Shown one piece after another: positions 1 to 5,908 of a stretch of DNA of 8,301 nt; the first letter of the stretch is position 1, and each line of letters starts with the position of its first letter. Source of the stretch: a bacterium (GTDB lineage: Bacteria; Patescibacteriota; Patescibacteriia; Magasanikbacterales; GWA2-37-8); assembly GCA_021790135.1 (NCBI GenBank), contig JAJYIJ010000038.1, positions 1-8,301 on the forward strand, written 5' to 3'. The position numbers and the translations under genes were made by a program. Under the pieces are notes generated by a model. That model did no database searches. It saw nothing but the letters and a program-made list of their open reading frames with translations, and was not told the origin of the DNA.

Positions 1-1
1 A

Positions 2-295
2 ACAAACCGATTCCTGACCTTAATGGACAAAATTGACTTAAACGAACTGGACGTAAGGAAAAAAGTTCAGGAAGAAATTGAAAAATACCAGCGGTTCAGT
101 CAGGAAGTCTTCGGCAAGATGATGGCGCAAGAATATCACGTGCCGCAGATTGATGTAAAAAATTACGCTAAGTATGTACTGCAAAATGGAACGAAAGAAG
201 AAAAACGCGAACTGCTATTATGCCTGAAATCAAGATTATTTTTAAAGAAGCAAAAAGTCTACATCGATAAAAAGAAGAATAATGGAGTTCAGTAG
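2..295 (+). CDS. Probable C-terminal end of a serine site-specific recombinase (5' end outside window)
   Basis: The frame is open from base 2, so the ATG at 23 need not be the start; the codons before it read TNRFLTL and run on without a stop. What is visible is a charged helical segment (about residues 1-40 after the ATG), likely coiled coil, then a block reading NGTKEEKREL followed by LFLKKQKVYID. From family knowledge, large serine recombinases of Patescibacteria and Firmicutes end this way: a coiled coil, then a helix with a 'TKRE/EEKRE' motif, then a short beta-strand pair of the 'L-x-L-K-x-x-K-L-x-I' type. No catalytic serine domain or zinc ribbon lies in the window, so the assignment rests on this tail only. 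A free-standing 90-residue protein is the alternative. The TAG stop sits in a tRNA-3'-end-like sequence, which fits a recombinase next to its attachment site. Confidence 0.55.
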   Translation, partial: TNRFLTLMDKIDLNELDVRKKVQEEIEKYQRFSQEVFGKMMAQEYHVPQIDVKNYAKYVLQNGTKEEKRELLLCLKSRLFLKKQKVYIDKKKNNGVQ

Positions 296-316
296 CGGGG
301 ACTTGGGAATCGAACC
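293..316 (-). other. tRNA 3'-end-like fragment, candidate attachment-site scar
   Basis: Read on the minus strand, this is GGTTCGATTCCC followed by AAGTCCCCGCTA: a T-loop (TTCGATT) flanked by GG and CCC, then a strand that looks like a tRNA acceptor 3' half. The bases that should form the 5' side of the T-stem (plus-strand 314-320) do not complement the 3' side beyond two pairs, and no D-arm or anticodon arm lies further on. It is therefore a 3' fragment, not a tRNA gene. Integrases often use tRNA 3' ends as attachment sites and leave such partial copies. The spacing from T-loop to acceptor end does not give a clean A73 discriminator base, so the assignment is tentative. Confidence 0.35.
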
Positions 317-352
317 GGTGAAAATATTGGGAAAATTGGCGAGATAGGCAAA

Positions 353-385
353 ACAAAAGCACGGGACTAAATCTCGTGCTTTTGT
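353..385. terminator. Strong, probably bidirectional intrinsic terminator
   Basis: A 14-bp stem (353-366 with 372-385, one G-T pair at 364/374) closes the five-base loop CTAAA. The outer part is A-rich on the left arm and T-rich on the right, the usual shape of a terminator serving both strands. It lies 58 bases after the recombinase-like frame. Confidence 0.7.
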
Positions 386-387
386 TG

Positions 388-411
388 TTGTTCGGGTTCG
401 AACAAGTTTTT
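388..411 (+). terminator. Second, weaker terminator-like hairpin
   Basis: TTGTTCG (388-394) pairs perfectly with CGAACAA (399-405) around the loop GGTT, followed by G and five T. It follows the stronger hairpin at 353-385 directly and could be a back-up terminator. Confidence 0.4.
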
Positions 412-770
412 CAGTACAAAGCGCATCAGGCACCTGGGTCACTTTGCACAGAAAAATCTGGCTCGCATGTAGTTGAGCCATACGAACCTATATTTGTTGA
501 ATGGGAGCAGGAAATCAGGCTTATGGATTGGTCAAAGATATTTCCACCGCCTGCTCTTGTGACAACTACGCATGAACAAAACGCTTTTGAACAAAAAAAG
601 CACCCAAACAAGTTAGGTACTTTTTTTGGCTCGCCATTGTGGCTTCGATACGGAACGAGATTGAGCGATCCGACAAGTATATTTACATTCCTGACCTGTC
701 CCGTTTTGCACAGTGTCAGAAAGACTTTATCGATTCCAAAATTTAGATAACCAATTAACTAACTTTAACC
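412..770. other. Intergenic stretch without a convincing gene
   Basis: A 124-codon open frame (376-750) crosses this stretch, but its ATG lies in the terminator stem at 353-385, it runs through another terminator-like repeat at 593-627, and its translation shows no recognisable domain. I see two structured spots: GGCTC (460-464) pairing with GAGCC (475-479), and the terminator-like repeat at 593-627. I see no clear promoter for the gene that starts at 771; TTGCAC at 706-711 could be a -35 box but no good -10 follows at the right distance. The stretch may be flanking DNA of an integrated element. Confidence 0.5.
593..627. terminator. Terminator-like inverted repeat with A and T tracts
   Basis: AAAAAAAGCACC (593-604) and GGTACTTTTTTT (616-627) pair over 12 positions with a single C/A mismatch, closing an 11-base loop. 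The seven A on one arm and seven T on the other make it usable from either strand. Confidence 0.5.
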
Positions 771-1373
771 ATGTCCATTGATACGTCAAAAATTGATTGG
801 TCAGGGTATGGCGGCAAAAGCCGGGCCAATCCATTGGCCGCGTGGAACGATCCTGCCTACGACCCTTGGGCTGAATGGCACAATCCGTACGAGACGGACT
901 ATGTTTTGGACGACAAACTATTCGACAAGCCGCTGGTCATTTTTAAGGCAAAAAACATGGGCAGGCCGGCCTGGTGGAACGGGGAACTGGGTGCGGTGAA
1001 TGTGGTAAAACTCGTAGCTAATTTCAAGAGGGGCATGACCGTCTGGACTGCCTGTCTGTTTGCGGGAATCTCTATAAGACAGTACGAATATTTCTGCGCA
1101 ATTCATCCGCATTTTCTACCCACAAAAGCCCATATCAAAAAAACGGTAAAAGTCTGGCGGCAGAAGCTTCTAGCCGAGGGTCATCCCAGCCAAGACTTGG
1201 CGCTTTGGAGGCCGCAATTCCAGCTGTCAGGGGTTGTTCACCAAAAGCCGTGGACAAGACCTGTCATGATGCCGGAGTTCAAGGACCAGGTCAAAGTCGG
1301 CGGCTTCATGGCTAAGTACCAGCCCAGGCAGAAGTGGAATGCTCAGGAGGAGTTGAACCTTGACAGGAACTAA
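771..1373 (+). CDS. Helix-turn-helix protein resembling terminase small subunits
   Basis: 200 residues. The N-terminal 60 are rich in Trp, Tyr and Pro (W25, W33, W36, several Tyr). A central block starts with MGRP (63-66) and continues as a predicted helical bundle to about 117, with ACLFAGIS (94-101) as the turn of a helix-turn-helix. The order GRP, about 30 residues, then 'AClfAGIs' followed by an aromatic helix and 'HPhF' matches the DNA-binding part of terminase-small-subunit-like proteins common in Patescibacteria and phage-related loci. The basic C-terminus (K122-K132, then 145-200) is not recognised. The ATG at 771 is the first after an in-frame TAA at 756-758, and there is no Shine-Dalgarno sequence. 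It converges with the next gene, with 11 bases between them. No large terminase subunit is in the window, so a phage packaging role is not shown; a general DNA-binding role is the safer reading. Confidence 0.75.
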   Translation: MSIDTSKIDWSGYGGKSRANPLAAWNDPAYDPWAEWHNPYETDYVLDDKLFDKPLVIFKAKNMGRPAWWNGELGAVNVVKLVANFKRGMTVWTACLFAGISIRQYEYFCAIHPHFLPTKAHIKKTVKVWRQKLLAEGHPSQDLALWRPQFQLSGVVHQKPWTRPVMMPEFKDQVKVGGFMAKYQPRQKWNAQEELNLDRN

Positions 1374-1384
1374 AATTTAAAATG

Positions 1385-3787
1385 CTACTTTTTAAGATTT
1401 TTTAAGACGTTCACCAGTTTTTTCCTTGCTGATTTTAAATTTAATTCGGCTTCGAATTCGCCATCGGCGATAAACGTCTCCCAAACTTCAAAAATAAATC
1501 TGTCAATATCTATTGGTTCTATAATTTCATACATCATTGCTTCCGCGTCATCGCGTATACGCAATAACCCGTTCATACTTTCTCGCTCGTAATCGTCACG
1601 CCATCTCCATAGCTCGCGCAATAGCTGGTCGTGATGGGGCAGTCCAATTACGTTATGGTTTTTCGGGTCTATTCCAGTAGGTAGATTGGTTAGGTATTTA
1701 GCGTAAAATTGCGGTTCAAATTTGTATATTTTAAGAGCTAAGTCAATAAATACATCGTCCCAACCCTTTTTTAGTGCCAGGATACCGAGATAACAGGCTT
1801 TCTCCAAAATTCTTGGCTCATCATAACCGTATCCGCCTGTAGACTTTTTCAGTGACTCCTTGGTGATTGAATACAGGCAATCAATGCAACTTGTCATTAG
1901 TTTTTTGTCTTGGAGTTTCTCTGCTATAAGAATTCCCGTCTTTGCCACGCTATCAGTTAATGTATAAAGATGCATTGATCCAGCATCAAATTTTTCGGCG
2001 TGGTGGACGAACCAGTATGGGAGATGGATGTTCCAACTTAACCTCGTCGTCAGGTCAGAGCTATCCTTTTTAAAATCATCCCAGCTAAAAAAATCGATGA
2101 TTAAATTATTGACGTAGAATAACAAGCGGCCGATGCTGTCGGCCAAAGTGCTGTCGCAGTCCTTAACATCTTCCGACAGTTTTCTCAAGCTCATATTTAG
2201 TTCGTGGAATAGTTCAATCAGGTCGCCACGGTAATTATCTTTTTCCCGTACGTCGGTAAGCTCTGAATAATGGTTAACTATTCCGACAAGAAGCGTGTAA
2301 AACTCGTCATAGCCCTTGCTCAGGCTAAAGCGTGTCGTAATATCGTTGGGAAGCCCGCCCGACTTTATTAAGAAAGAAATGTAGTAAGCGATGGTGGCTA
2401 TATTTTTAAGCGAGTCGTCAAAGTGGTGCCTCCTTACAATCTTCGTGCTTTTAAATACGGCTCCGATTATTCGCAGGAAAGTAACGGTACAGTTATCTAC
2501 TATGACGGTTTGCTTAAGGCCTAGTCCAAAGACGGCAATTTCCATCAGCTTTTTTTGTAGCCCGTGCAGAGGAGCCTCAAGGCCTTTTTCAGCAGCTATC
2601 TCGGCTATGTTGCCGAGCACCCGCGACCCTTGATAAACCACTTCGATGTTTTTTGCCCTTTCGCCAAAGCCAATATAAAAATTTAGGTAACTATCGATAA
2701 GTTCGAGTATGGGATTTTCGTTCTGGCGGCTTATAAAATTTATTTTCTTCGCGCGGACCGCGAGGGAGTTGTAAATATCGATTATAAAAGTGGCTATTTC
2801 GTCCTTTCCCTCGTTGATTAGCTTCTCTCCCGCTTTATTTAGCCGTTCAAAATTATTAGTCAGAAATTTTTGGCTGTCGCTTTCTATTGCGAGGAAGGCG
2901 AACCCTGAAGGCAGTGCCAATGATGATGTCTTGCGCGCTTCAAAAAATTTGGCAAGAAGATTATGAACGCCTGTTAACCCTCTCTTGGTTGTTGCTATTT
3001 CTTGCTTGTCGGCAAGCTTCATCGATATTTCCACCAAATTTTCCAACTGTCTGTCGAGGTTAGTGATGAATGGCTGAAGGAAGCGGTTGTATGCCGTAGC
3101 AAGGGCTATTTCGTTTGATACTGACTCGTCACTTGCTTGAATAATACCCGCCATCTTCTCCGCATCATACTGTAATTTTTTTAGAAAATTTATTCCCTCA
3201 TTTTCCAGAAACAAGATAGCTTGGGCGGGACTTAATTTTGCTCGGACATTTTTATACTGCCAGTCAATCAGAGCAAAGACTAAGCCTATCAGGAACAAAG
3301 AGGATACAACAACAGTCGAACTAATTTTTGCGCTGATAGCTGGCAAGCCTCCAACATACAGACCTCCGCCAAGGAGAACTATTGTTATTAAAATTACGAT
3401 GAAATATACAAATTTTTCTTTCCAGTCGTGTATATAAATCTCAAAATACTGCGAAGAATACAGGTCTGCCACCTTTTCAATCAAAAAAATTGAGATGGTG
3501 AACACGATAGCAATGGTGCCGCCCGTCATAGCACCAGCAGAAACAAGGTAGTTGCTCAAAATATCTTGGGTAAAATTAACTCCGCTGTAGTGGTCAACGA
3601 GTAGCCCGATAGTAATACCCGCAATGGGAAAGGACGCGCGTCTAATCAAGCCGAAGTGCTTTGAGGTAAAGGCAGCGAATCTTCTCCATCGGTTGAGATA
3701 CAACCAGAACGTCATCCTGTAACTATACTTTAAATATTTAAGAAAACCGTATTTCCAATCTTTTATTTCTTTATATAAAGCTCTCAT
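1385..3787 (-). CDS. Large membrane protein with DUF2254-like N-terminal region
   Basis: 800 residues. I see four hydrophobic helices near the N-terminus: about 52-66, 84-104, 126-147 and 157-176. The segment around helix 2 (GAMTGGTIAIVFTISIFL, then LYSSQYF at 109-115) resembles the signature of DUF2254 membrane proteins, in which a Gly/Ser-rich helix with 'FSI' is followed by 'SSQF'. After residue 180 comes roughly 620 residues of mostly helical, soluble sequence without a domain I recognise. It probably faces the cytoplasm, because the N-terminus and the loop after helix 4 are rich in Lys and Arg. The function of DUF2254 proteins is unknown, so none is assigned. The start at 3787 lies about 24 bases after the expected transcription start of an extended -10 promoter, with no Shine-Dalgarno. 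The stop is TAG at 1387-1385, followed on the minus strand by little space before the convergent 771-1373 gene. Confidence 0.85.
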   Translation of the reverse strand: MRALYKEIKDWKYGFLKYLKYSYRMTFWLYLNRWRRFAAFTSKHFGLIRRASFPIAGITIGLLVDHYSGVNFTQDILSNYLVSAGAMTGGTIAIVFTISIFLIEKVADLYSSQYFEIYIHDWKEKFVYFIVILITIVLLGGGLYVGGLPAISAKISSTVVVSSLFLIGLVFALIDWQYKNVRAKLSPAQAILFLENEGINFLKKLQYDAEKMAGIIQASDESVSNEIALATAYNRFLQPFITNLDRQLENLVEISMKLADKQEIATTKRGLTGVHNLLAKFFEARKTSSLALPSGFAFLAIESDSQKFLTNNFERLNKAGEKLINEGKDEIATFIIDIYNSLAVRAKKINFISRQNENPILELIDSYLNFYIGFGERAKNIEVVYQGSRVLGNIAEIAAEKGLEAPLHGLQKKLMEIAVFGLGLKQTVIVDNCTVTFLRIIGAVFKSTKIVRRHHFDDSLKNIATIAYYISFLIKSGGLPNDITTRFSLSKGYDEFYTLLVGIVNHYSELTDVREKDNYRGDLIELFHELNMSLRKLSEDVKDCDSTLADSIGRLLFYVNNLIIDFFSWDDFKKDSSDLTTRLSWNIHLPYWFVHHAEKFDAGSMHLYTLTDSVAKTGILIAEKLQDKKLMTSCIDCLYSITKESLKKSTGGYGYDEPRILEKACYLGILALKKGWDDVFIDLALKIYKFEPQFYAKYLTNLPTGIDPKNHNVIGLPHHDQLLRELWRWRDDYERESMNGLLRIRDDAEAMMYEIIEPIDIDRFIFEVWETFIADGEFEAELNLKSARKKLVNVLKNLKK

Positions 3788-3818
3788 TGGTAGTTATCTA
3801 AATTGGGGATTTGACTTT

Positions 3819-3827
3819 ATTTTAGCA
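3819..3827 (-). promoter_or_regulatory. Extended -10 promoter for the large membrane protein
   Basis: On the minus strand this reads TGC then TAAAAT, an extended -10 box. Transcription should start near 3812, leaving a leader of about 24 bases before the ATG at 3787. No good -35 box is visible. The partner promoter at 3868-3876 points the other way, and their -10 boxes are less than 60 bases apart. Confidence 0.55.
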
Positions 3828-3867
3828 CTTTAAAGGTAAAAAGTAACTTCCCGAAAATCGTTTAAAA

Positions 3868-3876
3868 TGGTATACT
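3868..3876 (+). promoter_or_regulatory. Extended -10 promoter for the structured leader
   Basis: TGG followed by TATACT is an extended -10 box. The -35 position 17 bases upstream (TTCCCG at 3848-3853) matches TTGACA in only three places. Transcription should start near 3883, which gives a leader of about 180 nt before the ATG at 4064. Confidence 0.6.
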
Positions 3877-3882
3877 ACTAAC

Positions 3883-4049
3883 ACAATTTAGAGTAGCCTA
3901 AACCTTAAAGCAATTTGAGGCAGGGCGAAAGTTAAACACTGTGACTTGAAGACGGCAATCCGTCTTGCTTCATGTCACAGTGTCACACCCGAAAGGGTGT
4001 GGACTCCGCAAGGGGTCGGGCAAGCGGGTTGCCCTTTTTGATTTCCCGC
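3883..4049 (+). ncRNA. Structured 5' leader with consecutive hairpins, riboswitch- or sRNA-like
   Basis: From the expected start, the transcript folds into a bulged hairpin (GCCTAAA 3896-3902 with TTT-G-AGGC 3914-3921), then four stems with no unpaired base between them. Stem 1: ACACTGTGAC (3936-3945) with GTCACAGTGT (3974-3983), enclosing AAGACGG/CCGTCTT (3949-3955/3960-3966). Stem 2: CACACCC/GGGTGTG (3984-3990/3995-4001) closed by a GAAA tetraloop. Stem 3: GACTCC/GGGGTC (4002-4007/4012-4017) closed by GCAA. Stem 4: GGGCAA/TTGCCC (4018-4023/4029-4034), followed by five T. The loop of stem 4, GCGGG, complements CCCGC at 4045-4049. Perfect abutting stems and two GNRA loops point to selected RNA structure. 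The RNA could be a regulatory leader of the gene at 4064 or an independent small RNA ending at 4039. I cannot place it in a known RNA family. Confidence 0.7.
4018..4039 (+). terminator. Intrinsic terminator-like hairpin just upstream of the zinc-ribbon gene
   Basis: GGGCAA (4018-4023) and TTGCCC (4029-4034) form a perfect six-pair stem with the loop GCGGG, followed by TTTTT. It ends 24 bases before the ATG at 4064, the usual place for an attenuator that decides whether the gene is transcribed. Confidence 0.6.
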
Positions 4050-4063
4050 AGAAAGTGAGCTGT

Positions 4064-4984
4064 ATGAAAAAATGTCCATATTGTGCCGAAGATATTCAGG
4101 ATCAGGCAATCATTTGTAAACATTGCGGGAGGGATTTGTATAAAATGAGCCCTTCCCAAGTTGTAAATCAAAATACAAACTTGCTTAAAACAAACTTTAA
4201 ACCGGGTCGGGCCGTGATTATTGGCATCGTAGGTGTGGTTGCCGTAGTAGTTCTGATTGGCGCGTTAGGGTCATCGAATAGTAAAGATCAAAATTCGGCA
4301 GCTGGTCAATCGTCCCAAACAATCTCAGTTAGTTCTGCTGGTTCAACTGCTAATTCTATACCGTCCAGCGGCGAATCAGTTGCAGATATTTCCAACGAAA
4401 CGGGTATTTCGCAAGATCAGATTAGTGGGGCGATGTCAGTAGCAGCCAGGTACCAATTAGATACCTACGACGTGAGCGTTATCGCAAAAGATGCGGCTGA
4501 ACTTTATTCCATGGAATCCTCAGGAAAATACAGCGCAGTGTTGCAGCAGAGCGGCATGGGGTCGCTGGACAGTATAACAGACACCTTATCTCATTTAATC
4601 AAATCTTGGAGTGTGCAGGATAGCGAGGTTTCCCATACGTTAGACGCAATCTTTAACGGGCTGATAAAATCTACATTCACCTGGAGCGATTATACCAATG
4701 CGTTAATTGCGAACGGACCGAAGATGAGCGGTTACGCTTCGCTGGCTGATGCGTCAATCGAGTTTGCTGCTTTGCAGTCGAATGTGAGCACAACGGACGC
4801 GGCAATTACTATGTTTAACACTGTAGGCGATGCCTTGGCGAACCCCAACAGCAAACTTAACCTATCTCTAGGGGGGCCTGGATACATTAGAACCGTGGTA
4901 AAGAATGGCGGGTCGAACGGAATCATCGACGCGATGGAAAAAATATCCCAGGCTGTGAATAAGGCCACGAGTTCGAATCAATAA
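4064..4984 (+). CDS. Zinc-ribbon, single-pass membrane protein with unrecognised C-terminal domain
   Basis: 306 residues from the chosen ATG. The frame stays open upstream to an ATG at 3965, but that part overlaps the hairpin array of the leader and its translation looks non-biological; the ATG at 4064 is preceded by GAAAGTGAG and opens directly onto a typical zinc ribbon. The ribbon is C4-x2-C7-x10-C18-x2-C21 (MKKCPYC...CKHCGRDL). A transmembrane helix follows at about 50-69 (AVIIGIVGVVAVVVLIGALG), then a Ser/Asn/Gln-rich linker to about 105, then a roughly 200-residue helical domain without cysteines that I do not recognise. By the positive-inside rule (K42, K46, R49 before the helix) the ribbon should be cytoplasmic and the large domain outside. 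Many bacteria have 'zinc ribbon plus TM plus variable domain' proteins of unknown role. It stands alone, between its own promoter and a terminator at 5017-5049. Confidence 0.8.
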   Translation: MKKCPYCAEDIQDQAIICKHCGRDLYKMSPSQVVNQNTNLLKTNFKPGRAVIIGIVGVVAVVVLIGALGSSNSKDQNSAAGQSSQTISVSSAGSTANSIPSSGESVADISNETGISQDQISGAMSVAARYQLDTYDVSVIAKDAAELYSMESSGKYSAVLQQSGMGSLDSITDTLSHLIKSWSVQDSEVSHTLDAIFNGLIKSTFTWSDYTNALIANGPKMSGYASLADASIEFAALQSNVSTTDAAITMFNTVGDALANPNSKLNLSLGGPGYIRTVVKNGGSNGIIDAMEKISQAVNKATSSNQ

Positions 4985-5016
4985 CGGTGAATCTATACCA
5001 ATATGGACAAAATTGC

Positions 5017-5049
5017 CCCTGGTAGCCGGATTCAATCCAGCGGTTTTTT
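5017..5049 (+). terminator. Probable terminator after the zinc-ribbon gene
   Basis: CCCTGG (5017-5022) pairs with CCAG-C-GG (5037-5043) with one bulged C, and six T follow directly (5044-5049). A smaller inner stem GGAT/ATCC (5028-5031/5035-5038) is an alternative pairing. Confidence 0.55.
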
Positions 5050-5063
5050 CTTTTGTCGAAAAA

Positions 5064-5072
5064 TGTTAAAAT
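5064..5072 (+). promoter_or_regulatory. Extended -10 promoter for the 5111-5767 gene
   Basis: TGT followed by TAAAAT, the same extended -10 form as the two promoters near 3820-3876. The -35 region falls in the T-tract of the preceding terminator. Transcription should start near 5079, about 32 bases before the ATG at 5111. Confidence 0.5.
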
Positions 5073-5110
5073 GACTTAGGAACGGATAAAAAGTACTTCA
5101 TCCAAAAACA

Positions 5111-5767
5111 ATGTCCAGGTTGTTAGATAGGTACAAACATAATATTCAAAAACTCTTGGTGAACAAGGCTTTTATTAAAGCTGTTGTTCAAATCAGGATC
5201 ACTCATGCAATTCCTGTGTCCGGCTTTTCTGATAATGATAATTATAGAAAATGGTTCAAAAGCGTTGCTAACGAAACAAGATTCAAACAAGATATTTGTA
5301 AGCTTCTAAAACAGTTTGATTTGCCTTCCTATTATTACGCTACTGTAAAAGATTTGGTAATTTTAAATGCCACTCAGAGATTGCCTTTGCCTATTGTATT
5401 AGAATTGGATCAAAATAGGGATACGCATGAGCCAGAAATAATTTTGAGGATTTTCGGCGACACGACCTCTAAAGATATACTAAAATTTTGGGGTGAGGTA
5501 AAAAAAATACAGAATGGAAAAACCCAAAATGTGTTATTTAAACCCTTGGTTCGAGATAAGCCTATGGCAGGCTATCGCCTAAGACAATCCAAGATACATA
5601 AAAATTTTGAGCGGGACGAGCAGTTAAGACGATGGCGCGAAGATGAGAGATTAACATTCAAAAAAATTTACCAAAGGGCTAAACAAGCGGAATATAGAAT
5701 TGCTGAAACGGAAATTCCCAAAATCATCACAAGACACAAAAAATATATCGGAGAGTTGGGCAAATAA
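5111..5767 (+). CDS. Unrecognised basic protein, possible DNA-binding C-terminus
   Basis: 218 residues, no transmembrane segment, no signal peptide, no cysteine motif. The N-terminal half reads as a mixed alpha/beta domain with a phrase LVILNATQRLPLPIVLELD (about 87-105), followed by EPEIILRIFGDTTSKDILKFW (about 112-132), a strand then a helix. The last 50 residues are highly charged and helical (RDEQLRRWREDERL, then KIYQRAKQAEYRI and a basic end), which could be a helix-turn-helix or a nucleic-acid-binding tail. Proteins with a 'P-x-hydrophobic strand, then DTT-x-x-DI-x-x-hW' core are, from memory, frequent hypothetical proteins in Patescibacteria; no function is known to me. The gene is visibly more AT-rich than the primase gene downstream. 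It has its own extended -10 promoter and no Shine-Dalgarno, and its TAA stop is part of a terminator stem. Confidence 0.75.
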   Translation: MSRLLDRYKHNIQKLLVNKAFIKAVVQIRITHAIPVSGFSDNDNYRKWFKSVANETRFKQDICKLLKQFDLPSYYYATVKDLVILNATQRLPLPIVLELDQNRDTHEPEIILRIFGDTTSKDILKFWGEVKKIQNGKTQNVLFKPLVRDKPMAGYRLRQSKIHKNFERDEQLRRWREDERLTFKKIYQRAKQAEYRIAETEIPKIITRHKKYIGELGK

Positions 5768-5796
5768 GGAATCCTTATTTGCCTTTTTTTGTTTTT
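5761..5796 (+). terminator. Intrinsic terminator overlapping the stop codon of the preceding gene
   Basis: CAAATAAGG (5761-5769) pairs perfectly with CCTTATTTG (5773-5781) around a three-base loop, followed by CC, seven T, G and five T. The TAA stop at 5765-5767 lies inside the left arm. Confidence 0.8.
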
Positions 5797-5809
5797 AGAT
5801 ATTATGCGA

Positions 5810-5898
5810 TGCTGGATATACAGCCGCAAAAAAGCGGTCACGTCCAGCAAATTAAAACCTCCCTTTTGCATCTGGACGTGCATAGGGAGGTTTTAATT
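5810..5898 (+). ncRNA. Interleaved inverted repeats: pseudoknot, RNA switch or replication-site candidate
   Basis: Four segments complement each other in crossed order. A = CACGTCCAG (5839-5847) with A' = CTGGACGTG (5872-5880), nine perfect pairs. B = AATTAAAACCTCCC (5850-5863) with B' = GGGAGGTTTTAATT (5885-5898), 14 perfect pairs. The order is A-B-A'-B', the layout of an H-type pseudoknot. In addition X = TGCTGGA (5810-5816) complements TCCAGCA (5843-5849), which overlaps A, and encloses a small hairpin CCGC-A6-GCGG (5824-5837). A and X:A are therefore mutually exclusive. The element sits between a terminator and the start codon at 5909. As RNA it could be a switch in the leader of the 65-residue gene; as DNA it could be a cruciform or protein-binding site next to a primase gene. 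Confidence 0.65.
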
Positions 5899-5908
5899 CA
5901 CCCGAGCA

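Noticed and set aside
376..750. 124-codon open frame on the plus strand
   Set aside because: Its ATG lies in a terminator stem, it crosses two more terminator-like repeats, and its translation shows no domain or plausible pattern.
1553..1562. Perfect palindrome GCGTATACGC
   Set aside because: It lies inside the coding sequence of the large membrane protein, is only 10 bases, and has no second copy that I can see.
3965..4063. N-terminal extension of the zinc-ribbon frame to an upstream ATG
   Set aside because: The bases are fully accounted for by perfect hairpins of the leader, and the protein begins naturally with the ribbon at 4064.
5023..5043. T-loop-like TTCAATCC resembling a tRNA
   Set aside because: The flanking bases do not form a T-stem of five pairs and no other tRNA arm is present; a terminator explains it better.
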